From contig CAUGKA010000072.1 of assembly GCA_959599615.1 (NCBI GenBank), forward strand, positions 1 through 8,937: a DNA stretch of 8,937 bases, given 5' to 3'. This document shows, one piece after another, positions 1 to 6,093 of the stretch. Within the stretch, counting starts at the first letter, position 1. Each line of letters begins with the position of its first letter. The notes below the pieces were generated by a model, which saw nothing but the letters and a program-made list of their open reading frames with translations, was not told the DNA's origin and did no database searches. Source of the stretch: an uncultured Collinsella sp. (GTDB lineage Bacteria > Actinomycetota > Coriobacteriia > Coriobacteriales > Coriobacteriaceae). The translations under genes and the position numbers were made by a program.

Positions 1-251
1 CCGTTCAGGAGGCTGGTGACGACAGTCTGCAGGCTTCGGTCGGTCTCGACACTCCGACCTTTGCCGATGCCCTGCCCACGGGCGATTATCTGCAGGCCTA
101 TTCCGAGGAGCAGGGCCTTGGCTTTGCCGGCCAGGCCGCGATGTATATTCTTTCGGGCGTGATTGGCGTGGCGGTGCTCACCATCGCATTCCGCCTGGTC
201 TCGCTGACGGTCAAGGAAAGCGGTGCTCATGGCAATAGCCGAGCTGCCTAG
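1..251 (+). CDS. C-terminal end of a CbiM/CbiN-like ECF transporter membrane subunit (partial)
   Basis: Open at the left edge; codons are in phase from position 3 and end in TAG at 249-251, giving about 82 residues. What is seen: a polar stretch (TFADALPTGDYL near the middle), then one strongly hydrophobic helix (about AAMYILSGVIGVAVLTIAFR) and a short polar tail, NSRAA. A soluble linker followed by a last membrane helix is what CbiN, or the CbiN/PDGLE-like tail of CbiM/NikM substrate-binding proteins, would show. The assignment leans mainly on context: cbiQ overlaps its 3' end and cbiO follows, the usual order cbiM(-N)-cbiQ-cbiO of cobalt/nickel ECF importers. Whether the missing part is a full CbiM or a small separate CbiN cannot be told from this window, so no symbol is given. 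Coding is confident; identity is moderate. Confidence 0.7.
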   Translation, partial: VQEAGDDSLQASVGLDTPTFADALPTGDYLQAYSEEQGLGFAGQAAMYILSGVIGVAVLTIAFRLVSLTVKESGAHGNSRAA

Positions 252-1065
252 CTGGCTTGCGGTCGAGCAGCGTTACGAGCCCGCGGGGGCTCGGCATCGT
301 GTGATGCAAAAGAACGTCCTGCACCTGGCGAGCCTGCTTGAGCGGGTTCGCCTGGGTGGAGGCGCGAACAAGGGCGGGTCGATGGTCGACCGCGCCCTTT
401 CTTGCGTTTCGGCTCCGGTGCGCCTGTTAGGGATGTTCGTTTGCGTCCTGTGCGTGTGTCTGACGCAAAGCCCGCTGTACCTGATGTTGATGGCGGCGAT
501 CGCGTTGGTGCTGGTCGCGGTGCGCCCCGTACGCGGGCTGCGCGCTACCTTTGTGCCGGCGTTGGCTGCCGCGGGGTTTGCCGTGGTTCTGGCGCTGCCT
601 GCCCTGCTGCTGGGTGCTTCTGCCTCGGGCGCCATGCTCAAGATTGCACTCAAGACGTTCATTAACGTGTCGCTGGTGCTGGGCGTTTCGTGGACGCTCA
701 CCTGGAGTCGCATGTCGGCGGCGCTTAAGATGCTGCGCCTGCCCGACGAGGTCATCTTTACCTTTGATATGGCACTCAAGCATATCGAGGTGCTGGGATG
801 CACGGCGCACGATCTGTGCGAATCGGTCATGTTGCGCAGCGTTGGCCGTGCGCCTGAGGGATTTTCGCGTACCGATTCGATCGCGGGTATCATGGGCATG
901 ACCTTTATCAAGGCGATGGAGTGCAGCCACGCGATGGACGAGGCTATGCTCTGCCGCGGCTTTGCCGGTGCGTACCCGGCGCCCGGGCGGAGCGGCTTTG
1001 GCTGGCGCGATGCGGTTTATGCGGCCGTCGTGGTGCTGCTCGCCGCGTTGTGCGCGGTGCTGTAG
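223..1065 (+). CDS. cbiQ: CbiQ-type transmembrane (T) component of an ECF cobalt/nickel transporter
   Basis: 280-residue membrane protein that would couple the ATPase CbiO to the substrate-binding subunit in the cytoplasmic membrane. Hydrophobic segments lie at roughly residues 66-82, 84-100, 112-131, 145-161 and 264-280. Between the fourth and fifth is a long cytoplasmic region carrying the two short coupling motifs of this family: MLRSVG (203-208) and MLCRGF (242-247). The invariant arginines are R205 and R245; the usual preceding alanine is replaced by Leu and Cys. The N-terminal 60 residues are polar and rather long for the family. Start: GTG at 223 (5 nt after AAGGAA, 213-218) or the in-frame ATG at 229. 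Either way the gene overlaps the upstream stop (251) by 23-29 nt, implying translational coupling. cbiO starts 20-44 nt after its stop. Cobalt versus nickel cannot be decided from the T component. Confidence 0.88.
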   Translation: MLMAIAELPSWLAVEQRYEPAGARHRVMQKNVLHLASLLERVRLGGGANKGGSMVDRALSCVSAPVRLLGMFVCVLCVCLTQSPLYLMLMAAIALVLVAVRPVRGLRATFVPALAAAGFAVVLALPALLLGASASGAMLKIALKTFINVSLVLGVSWTLTWSRMSAALKMLRLPDEVIFTFDMALKHIEVLGCTAHDLCESVMLRSVGRAPEGFSRTDSIAGIMGMTFIKAMECSHAMDEAMLCRGFAGAYPAPGRSGFGWRDAVYAAVVVLLAALCAVL

Positions 1066-1109
1066 CGCGGGCGGCCGAGCCGTCGATGTGGATAGGGAAG
1101 GGCGACGTT

Positions 1110-1880
1110 TTGGCAAACGATACGAATGGCGTGATGGGCGCGAGCGGTGCTACTGGCGCCAAGAGCGTGCCGCTCATCGAGTTTCGCGACGTGGTGTTCT
1201 CCTATGCGGGGCATACGGTTGTCGATGGTGTGTCGCTGCAGGTCGATCGTGGTGAACTCGTTGCCCTACTCGGTCCCAACGGCTGCGGTAAGACGACGAT
1301 TATGCGCCTTATCAACGGTCTTGAACTAGCGGACGCGGGTGCGTACCTGTTTGACGGGCACGTGATCGATGCGGCATACCTCAAGGATTCCGCGGCCGCT
1401 CAGCGTTTTCATCAGCGCGTAGGTTTTGTGTTTCAAAATGCCGACGCCCAGCTGTTCTGCGCTACGGTGGGCGAGGAAGTTGCTTTTGGTCCCGCGCAGA
1501 TGGGGCTGCCGGCAGACGAGCTCGAGCGCCGCGTGCGCGATGCCATGGAGCTGTTCCAGGTTGCCGATCTGGTCGATGCCTCGCCCTATCAGCTTTCGGG
1601 CGGGCAAAAGAAGCGCGTTGCGCTGGCTGCGGTCGTGTCGATGAACCCCGATATCCTAGTGCTCGATGAGCCCACCAACGGGCTCGATGAGGACTCGTGC
1701 GACATCGTAGTCAACTTTTTGCTGGCCTACGTTGCTGCCGGTAAGACGGTTTTGATGAGTACGCACCATCAAGATTTGGTGCGACGCCTGGGCGCCCGCG
1801 CCATCTATATCGATCGATATCACCATGTGGTCGAGGTGCCGGTGTCGTCGTATGGAACCGAGAGCGGCGCTGCGGAATAG
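1110..1880 (+). CDS. cbiO: CbiO-type ATP-binding protein of the ECF cobalt/nickel transporter
   Basis: 256-residue ABC ATPase, the energising subunit that docks on CbiQ. All motifs are intact (numbering from TTG 1110): Walker A GPNGCGKT at 55-62, Q-loop Q109 in FVFQNADAQLF (typical of ECF/CbiO ATPases), signature LSGGQ at 162-166, Walker B ILVLDE at 182-187, D-loop GLD at 191-193 and H-loop H219. One nucleotide-binding domain only, so it works as a dimer. The open frame extends upstream to 921, but that part lies over cbiQ in another frame and is not family sequence. Start choice: TTG 1110 has AAGGG (1098-1102) 7 nt upstream, whereas ATG 1086 has no visible Shine-Dalgarno; 1086 is the alternative and adds 8 residues. 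It is the last gene of the operon: the next gene is 79 nt away with its own promoter-like box. Confidence 0.92.
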   Translation: MANDTNGVMGASGATGAKSVPLIEFRDVVFSYAGHTVVDGVSLQVDRGELVALLGPNGCGKTTIMRLINGLELADAGAYLFDGHVIDAAYLKDSAAAQRFHQRVGFVFQNADAQLFCATVGEEVAFGPAQMGLPADELERRVRDAMELFQVADLVDASPYQLSGGQKKRVALAAVVSMNPDILVLDEPTNGLDEDSCDIVVNFLLAYVAAGKTVLMSTHHQDLVRRLGARAIYIDRYHHVVEVPVSSYGTESGAAE

Positions 1881-1925
1881 TTGCTGCGTAGAGCGTGCGT
1901 AGCGGCCCGCGCGGCTTTGCCGTGA

Positions 1926-1934
1926 TGGTATAGT
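1926..1934 (+). promoter_or_regulatory. Extended -10 promoter for the phospholipase-like gene
   Basis: TGGTATAGT has the TGn extension followed by TATAGT, one mismatch from TATAAT. A start near 1941 would give a leader of roughly 7-20 nt before the two possible start codons (1948 and 1960). No good -35 hexamer is seen at the expected distance, which fits an extended -10 promoter. It suggests that the gene can be transcribed apart from the cbi operon. Confidence 0.45.
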
Positions 1935-1959
1935 TATCCAGGTTTTTATGGGGGTGGCT

Positions 1960-2808
1960 ATGCCAAGCTGGAACATTCATATCGCTCAGACGGAGCGTTT
2001 GCTGGAGCGCACCGGCGCGCTTGCCAATAGCGTGCGCGACCGCAATGCCTTTTTGTTTGGCTGCGTGGTTCCGGATATCTTCGTGGGCTATATGGTCCCT
2101 GGTATCGCTGATCCCATTCCGTATCGCATTACGCACTTTGCAAACCCCGAGCCTATCCCTAAGCCGCGCGAGCACGAGTTCTGGGATACCTATGTGGCGC
2201 CGCTGCTCAAAGGGGCGTCTGTTGGTACGCCGGCTGCCGCGACCTCGATCGCCGAGGAGCGCGAGCGACTCAATCGGGTGCATTATCCCCAACGCTACAA
2301 GGACGCCGAGCCGGTTGCCGGTCCCGGTGCTAGCGAGCTTTCGCTCGCGCCCGGTGACGTGGCGCAGTCGCTGCTCGATTTGACGCTGGGCGTCTGGTCG
2401 CATCTGGTGGCGGATACCGTATGGAATACGCGCGTGAATCAGTACCTGGAGGCGCACGGCGGCAAGCCGTGCGAGGAATTCCGCATTAAAAAGCAAGGCG
2501 ACTTTGACTGGTTTGGCAAGACGCTCGGCATCGTTTCGATTCCGCGCGCGACCAATCGCCTGTATACTGCGGCGACGCGTTTTGGTCAGTATCCCATCCA
2601 TAAGGAGTATGTGCTCAAGACCATCGGCGTTATGCACGAGATTGTACGCGAAAACCCCGGTGAGCCCGATCATCCGCCATACCGCCTGCTAACTGAGGAG
2701 TTTTTCGATGCAACGTTTACCGAGGTCATCGAGCTGACCGAGGTGGGCTTTGCGACTCGCGTTGCCGCTTCTGACGTCCCCGCAGTCCCTCTGATCACTA
2801 GCTGCTAG
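1960..2808 (+). CDS. Zinc-dependent phospholipase C-family protein (cytoplasmic, putative)
   Basis: 282 residues from ATG 1960, or 286 from ATG 1948. I prefer 1960 because GGGGGTGG (1950-1957) lies just upstream and the protein then begins MPSWNIH. The layout fits the PF00882-type zinc-dependent phospholipase C family: N-terminal W4 and H7, a FLFGCVVPDIF segment with D39, H59 in RITHF, and a helix LGVWSHLVADTVWN in which H148 and D152 form the HxxxD metal pair. These are the positions expected to hold zinc; none was tested. No signal peptide or membrane helix is visible, so unlike secreted bacterial phospholipases C it would stay in the cytoplasm and its substrate is unknown. It stands alone after the cbi operon and converges on the next gene, with the two stop codons overlapping. 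The fold is moderately certain; catalytic activity is only inferred. Confidence 0.75.
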   Translation: MPSWNIHIAQTERLLERTGALANSVRDRNAFLFGCVVPDIFVGYMVPGIADPIPYRITHFANPEPIPKPREHEFWDTYVAPLLKGASVGTPAAATSIAEERERLNRVHYPQRYKDAEPVAGPGASELSLAPGDVAQSLLDLTLGVWSHLVADTVWNTRVNQYLEAHGGKPCEEFRIKKQGDFDWFGKTLGIVSIPRATNRLYTAATRFGQYPIHKEYVLKTIGVMHEIVRENPGEPDHPPYRLLTEEFFDATFTEVIELTEVGFATRVAASDVPAVPLITSC

Positions 2809-3878
2809 CTGGCCGGCTTGACGGCGAACAGCTCATCCCAATCGACCAATAGCTCCCGCCGCAGGGCATCTTCGGTGGTGCGTTCCTGATCGGTCTTTGG
2901 GATGTAGGGGAGCCCTGCCTTTTTATGGATGAGTTCGGCGATGTTGTTAAAGCTCTTCGTGTCTTTGATTTGCTCATAGGTTATCTGGATAACGTCATAG
3001 CCCATGCTTGTGAGGGCGGTGGTGCGCTCGGCATCGGAGAGACTTGCGGCTTCGCCATCGTGGGCGGAGCGGCCTTGGCATTCCAAGATGACGCCCATGC
3101 TGTCGGTGTTGCTCTCGATGAGGATATCGGCGTAGCAGCAGGTTTTGTCATACAGTGAGCGCGCGGCGTCGCTGAGTGGGATGCGCACGTTGTTTGCGAT
3201 GTTGATACCCATGCCGCCCTCGTTGCGGGGGAGCGAGACAAGTATGGAGGTCTGTACTTCGAAGGGCGAGGCGGTCTGCCCCGTCATGTGCTCGGCCGCC
3301 CAGCGCAGTTGTTTAACGCCGCGCAGGCCTGCAGCCTGCTTGGCGAACGCGGCGATATCCGCCGCGCTGAGGAGCGGCGGGCGCTTCCACAAATTGGTGT
3401 CATTGCCCTTGGTGTCGACAACACGCTCCCAACCGCAGTTGGGTGGAATGAGCTTAAGCGAAATGGCTTCATCGAGTTGTTGTTGCGTTCGCTCGCAGGG
3501 CTTAAACACTGCAAAGGAGCCGCACATCTCGTGGCAAGCCATGAGTAACTGGTTGCGTGAGACCTGCGTAGCAAGGCTGAGCAGCGTAAACTCGGGCGAT
3601 GTGACATCAAATCCATGTTCAGTTTGCCTAAACGACCCGGGAGGCGGCTCTTGGGTTAGCAGACGGCTGTGAAATAGCTTTCCGTTCGCGCGTTGTTTTC
3701 TTTCGCCCACGAATCTCCAAACTGGTGTGCCGAGCAAGTCTTTAAATACTGGCTGTTTTGAGTAATGCACCAAGCGATGGTCATGGTCGGGCGGCAGGAT
3801 TGCCGGATAGAGTCCGAGTATCTGGGGCGGGATGCGATAGTACTGAAAAGCCGTGGGTCCGCAGGCAAGAAATGACAT
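2805..3878 (-). CDS. AbiEi-like protein with C-terminal Vsr/DUF559-like PD-(D/E)xK nuclease fold (putative)
   Basis: 357 residues, no signal peptide or membrane segment. Residues 1-125 resemble the middle part of AbiEi-type proteins of type IV toxin-antitoxin systems: a start like FLACGPTAFQYYRIP, then FDVTSPEFTLLSLA at 90-103. The usual N-terminal winged helix is missing. Residues 203-320 look like a Vsr/DUF559-type restriction-endonuclease-like domain: SPFEVQ with E207, N230 region, YADIL with D251, ILECQGRSAH with E266, Q268 and H273, D282xxR, then LTSMGYDVIQIT. The E-x-Q replaces the classic E-x-K. The start at ATG 3878 has only a weak GGAT upstream. No AbiEii-like nucleotidyltransferase partner lies beside it, so it is an orphan. 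Codon use is less GC-rich than in pyk or the ATPase, hinting at acquisition. Function is unknown: defence nuclease, antitoxin relative or domesticated regulator are all open. Confidence 0.68.
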   Translation of the reverse strand: MSFLACGPTAFQYYRIPPQILGLYPAILPPDHDHRLVHYSKQPVFKDLLGTPVWRFVGERKQRANGKLFHSRLLTQEPPPGSFRQTEHGFDVTSPEFTLLSLATQVSRNQLLMACHEMCGSFAVFKPCERTQQQLDEAISLKLIPPNCGWERVVDTKGNDTNLWKRPPLLSAADIAAFAKQAAGLRGVKQLRWAAEHMTGQTASPFEVQTSILVSLPRNEGGMGINIANNVRIPLSDAARSLYDKTCCYADILIESNTDSMGVILECQGRSAHDGEAASLSDAERTTALTSMGYDVIQITYEQIKDTKSFNNIAELIHKKAGLPYIPKTDQERTTEDALRRELLVDWDELFAVKPAS

Positions 3879-3924
3879 GGCGATCCGATCGTTTGAGCGT
3901 TGATTGGGCTAGAAAAGCTATTCG

Positions 3925-4054
3925 TTTCGGAAGTGCGGGGAAAAAGACAAATAGGTCAGACACAAGCGGTATTTAAGCCAACTTTATCAGGGGTTTTGTT
4001 GAAATAAAAGGGCTTGTGCTCGGGGGTAAGCAATTTTTCCCCGCACTTCCGAAA
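3925..4054. repeat. 130-bp element bounded by perfect 21-bp inverted repeats
   Basis: The arm at 3925-3945 (core GGAAGTGCGGGGAAAAA) is the exact reverse complement of the arm at 4034-4054, separated by 88 bp. A second, shorter pair, CACAAGC at 3961-3967 and GCTTGTG at 4012-4018, is centred on the same axis (15 nt inside each outer arm). The rest of the interior does not pair, and it is AT-richer than the genes around it. There is no ORF, and no target-site duplication is obvious at the ends. It could be a MITE-like element, a double binding site for a dimeric regulator, or a recognition site of the nuclease-like protein whose start codon is 47 bp away. Together with 4055-4228, where I see nothing convincing, it fills the gap between that gene and the pyk terminator. 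Confidence 0.8.
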
Positions 4055-4228
4055 ACGCGGTCGATCCGGCTCTTGCTAAAACGATTCAGCAGCATCGGAT
4101 AAGGTGTGGGTTTGCCACCGGGTGAACACTTTTAGCGCCTGAGGCTTTATTTTTTGGCCTCGAAGGGTAGATTTTGCGCTTTTGGTAAAGAAATGAGTGC
4201 GTGTTTTGCTGTGTGCTGGCATTGGTAC

Positions 4229-4266
4229 AAAAAAGGGCCCGGAAGGCGAAGCCTTCCGGGCCCTTT
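4229..4266 (-). terminator. Rho-independent terminator of pyk
   Basis: A perfect 16-bp stem (4232-4247 with 4251-4266) closes a 3-nt loop at 4248-4250. Read on the minus strand it is followed by six T residues (4229-4234, partly within the stem foot). It begins 28 nt after the pyk stop codon. In the plus direction only three T residues follow, so it is directional towards pyk transcription. Confidence 0.92.
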
Positions 4267-4294
4267 GCAATGCAAACATGCTTGCAAGTACGAT

Positions 4295-5755
4295 TTAGCG
4301 GACCTGAGCGACGTAAGCGACGTTGGTCGAGGAGACCTTGTCCTCGAGCTGAACACTCATGCGGGGATCGCCGGCGGTAGCGACGGTCAGATCGCCGGCC
4401 TCGACGTAGCCGAGCTCCTTAGCGGTCTCGATCGCCTTGACGATCGTGCCGTTGACGGTGCCCTGGGTAATCTCGGCCTGGTGCGGGATAACGCCCCAGT
4501 ACATGATCATCTGCTGGACGGCCCACTCGTGGCGGGAGAACGCGCAGATCGGCATGTTGGGACGGAAGTGCGAGATCAGGCGTGCGGTACGACCGGTGGT
4601 CGTCGGCACGGTGATGCACTTGGCGCCAACGGTGGTGGCCATGTTCACAGCGGACATACCCACAACGTTGTTGACGACGCGGGTGCCGTGAGCATCGGCC
4701 GGAACCTCGAGCGGAGCGTGGGCCGGGAGGTACTTCTCGGTCTCGAGAGCAATGCTGGCCTGCATCTTGACGGCCTCGACCGGGTACTTACCGGCAGCGG
4801 ACTCGCCAGAGAGCATAACGGCGTCGGTGCCGTCGTAGATGGCGTTAGCAACGTCGGCAACCTCGGCGCGCGTCGGGCGCGGGTTCTGCTGCATGGAGTC
4901 GAGCATCTGCGTAGCGGTGATAACGGGCTTGTAGGCCGCGTTGCACTTGGCGATGATCTCCTTCTGAATGTGCGGAACAAGCTCGGGCTTGATCTCGATG
5001 CCCAGGTCGCCACGGGCGACCATGATGCCGTCGGAAGCCTCGAGGATCTCGTCGAAGTTCTCGACGCCCAGGGCACACTCGATCTTCGGGAAGATCGTCA
5101 CGTGCTCGCCACCGTTCTCGCGGCAAAGCTTGCGGATGCCGCGGACGGACTCGCCGTCACGGATGAAGGAAGCGGCGATGTAGTCGATGTTCTCGGTCAG
5201 GCCAAAGAGGATGTCCTGACGATCGCGCTCGGTGATAGCGGGCAGCGAGATGTTGACGTTGGGCATGTTGACGCCCTTGCGCTCGCCGATCAGGCCGTCG
5301 TTCTTAACGACGCAGGTCATGTCCTGGCCGCTGACGGACTCGACCTCGAGGGCAACCAGGCCGTCATCGATCAGGATGAGGGAGCCCTTCTCGACCTCGG
5401 AAGGCAGAGCCAGGTAGTCGAGGGAGATGTGCTCAGCGGTGCCGTGGAAATCCTCGGACGTGGGCTGAGCGGTGACGACGATCTTATCGCCGGTCTTGAC
5501 GGCAACCTTCTTGCCGTCGACCAGAAGGCCGGTGCGGACCTCGGGGCCCTTGGTGTCGAGCAGGATGCCGACAGGCAGACCGAGCTCCTTGGAAATACGG
5601 CGGACGCGCTCGATGCGACCGTGGTGCTCGTCGTAGGAGCCGTGCGAGAAGTTAAAACGGGCGACGTTCATGCCCGCCTTGATCATCTCGCGGATGGTCT
5701 CGTCGCTATCGCAGGCGGGACCCATGGTGCATACAATCTTAGTGCGCTTGTACAT
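4295..5755 (-). CDS. pyk: Pyruvate kinase
   Basis: 486 residues; last step of glycolysis, phosphoenolpyruvate + ADP to pyruvate + ATP, in the cytoplasm. Family motifs in order: VARFNFSHG at 31-39 (substrate and monovalent-cation contacts), LDTKGPEVRTG at 66-76, KIE at 224-226 (catalytic K224 and metal ligand E226), ARGDLG at 247-252 and ITATQML at 279-285. The lid (B) domain lies at about 70-170 and the C-terminal effector domain at about 345-486. T68, K69, E72 and T75 match the K+-dependent signature of the family. Length is normal, without the extra PEP-utiliser-like C-terminal domain seen in many Firmicutes. ATG 5755 is preceded by GGAGGT (5760-5765) 4 nt away. The gene is monocistronic: its own -10 box lies upstream and a strong terminator follows. 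Codons strongly favour C at the third position, as expected for a highly expressed gene. Confidence 0.97.
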   Translation of the reverse strand: MYKRTKIVCTMGPACDSDETIREMIKAGMNVARFNFSHGSYDEHHGRIERVRRISKELGLPVGILLDTKGPEVRTGLLVDGKKVAVKTGDKIVVTAQPTSEDFHGTAEHISLDYLALPSEVEKGSLILIDDGLVALEVESVSGQDMTCVVKNDGLIGERKGVNMPNVNISLPAITERDRQDILFGLTENIDYIAASFIRDGESVRGIRKLCRENGGEHVTIFPKIECALGVENFDEILEASDGIMVARGDLGIEIKPELVPHIQKEIIAKCNAAYKPVITATQMLDSMQQNPRPTRAEVADVANAIYDGTDAVMLSGESAAGKYPVEAVKMQASIALETEKYLPAHAPLEVPADAHGTRVVNNVVGMSAVNMATTVGAKCITVPTTTGRTARLISHFRPNMPICAFSRHEWAVQQMIMYWGVIPHQAEITQGTVNGTIVKAIETAKELGYVEAGDLTVATAGDPRMSVQLEDKVSSTNVAYVAQVR

Positions 5756-5818
5756 TCAGACCTCCATCTGACATCGTCTTGCGCTGATAGATAAACCATA
5801 AGAAATAAAACCGAGATG

Positions 5819-5824
5819 ATTATA
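5819..5824 (-). promoter_or_regulatory. pyk promoter, consensus -10 box
   Basis: The minus strand reads TATAAT exactly (ATTATA on plus). Transcription would start near 5812, giving a leader of about 57 nt that ends in the strong GGAGGT Shine-Dalgarno at 5760-5765. No good -35 hexamer is seen at 16-18 nt (best is TTGGGG at 19 nt), which suggests that an activator may help. Confidence 0.65.
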
Positions 5825-5833
5825 ACGAAATGC

Positions 5834-5863
5834 CGACCGAATACCCCAAAAAATCGACCGTAT
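5834..5863 (-). promoter_or_regulatory. Two direct repeats upstream of the pyk -10 box (putative regulator site)
   Basis: On the minus strand ATACGGTCG (5855-5863) and ATTCGGTCG (5834-5842) match at 8 of 9 positions. They are 21 bp apart, two helical turns. The distal copy lies just upstream of where a -35 box would be and the proximal copy between the -35 and -10 positions. The geometry suits a protein binding one face of the DNA. Its identity is unknown. Confidence 0.4.
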
Positions 5864-6005
5864 GCCGAAATGGAAGTTCATTTTTTGCGGGAAAAACGGT
5901 ATATGAAAAATCTTTACCAACCACTCCAACCGCTGCTATCTGGGCGATATGTCAGTTTGGCGATGTGCCGAAGAAAAAACGTTTTACCAATGTTGAGCAT
6001 CACAC

Positions 6006-6029
6006 GGTCTGCACCGTTGCGTGCGGACC
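6006..6029. repeat. Inverted repeat in the divergent pyk-ATPase intergenic region
   Basis: GGTCTGCA (6006-6013) and TGCGGACC (6022-6029) pair over 8 positions with one G-T mismatch, leaving an 8-nt loop. It sits about 20 bp upstream of the -35 of the ATPase promoter, so an operator is possible. The remaining DNA between 5864 and 6005 holds no gene or motif that I can support. Confidence 0.4.
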
Positions 6030-6049
6030 ATATTTCCAAACCGATTGTT

Positions 6050-6079
6050 TTGGCTAGACGCGTCGCTTTGGGGTACCAT
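6050..6079 (+). promoter_or_regulatory. Promoter of the P-type ATPase gene (putative)
   Basis: TTGGCT (6050-6055) and TACCAT (6074-6079) are separated by 18 nt. A start near 6086 would place the first leader hairpin (from 6094) at the very 5' end of the transcript, which supports the choice. Both hexamers deviate from consensus. Confidence 0.45.
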
Positions 6080-6093
6080 AGCTCCACTATCAA

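Noticed and set aside
921..1085. Longer N-terminus for CbiO
   Set aside because: This stretch lies inside cbiQ in another frame and is Arg/Cys-rich without family similarity. ABC ATPase sequence begins only after about 1170.
1896..1920. GC-rich stretch after cbiO as a terminator
   Set aside because: The possible stem is only about 3 bp and no T-run follows.
1711..2673. 320-residue minus-strand frame opposite cbiO and the phospholipase-like gene
   Set aside because: It spans two real genes and their gap, is rich in R and H, and shows no domain; a shadow.
4137..4161. GC-poor hairpin GAGGC...GCCTC around a T-run
   Set aside because: Only a 5-bp stem with the T-run inside the loop, and no gene ends there on the plus strand, so it is not a supported terminator.
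4076..4356. Minus-strand frames of 67 and 69 residues downstream of pyk
   Set aside because: They run through the terminator hairpin and the end of pyk; no ribosome binding site and no meaningful composition.
4154..5794. 546-residue open frame on the plus strand over the whole of pyk
   Set aside because: Pyruvate kinase on the minus strand has every family motif. This frame is low-complexity (rich in D, G, L, V, A), crosses the pyk terminator and promoter, and is what strongly C-ending codons produce on the opposite strand.
5881..5897. TGCGGGAAAAA near pyk as another copy of the 3925-4054 repeat arm
   Set aside because: Only about 11 bases are shared, with one G fewer and no inverted partner; A-rich chance similarity is more likely.
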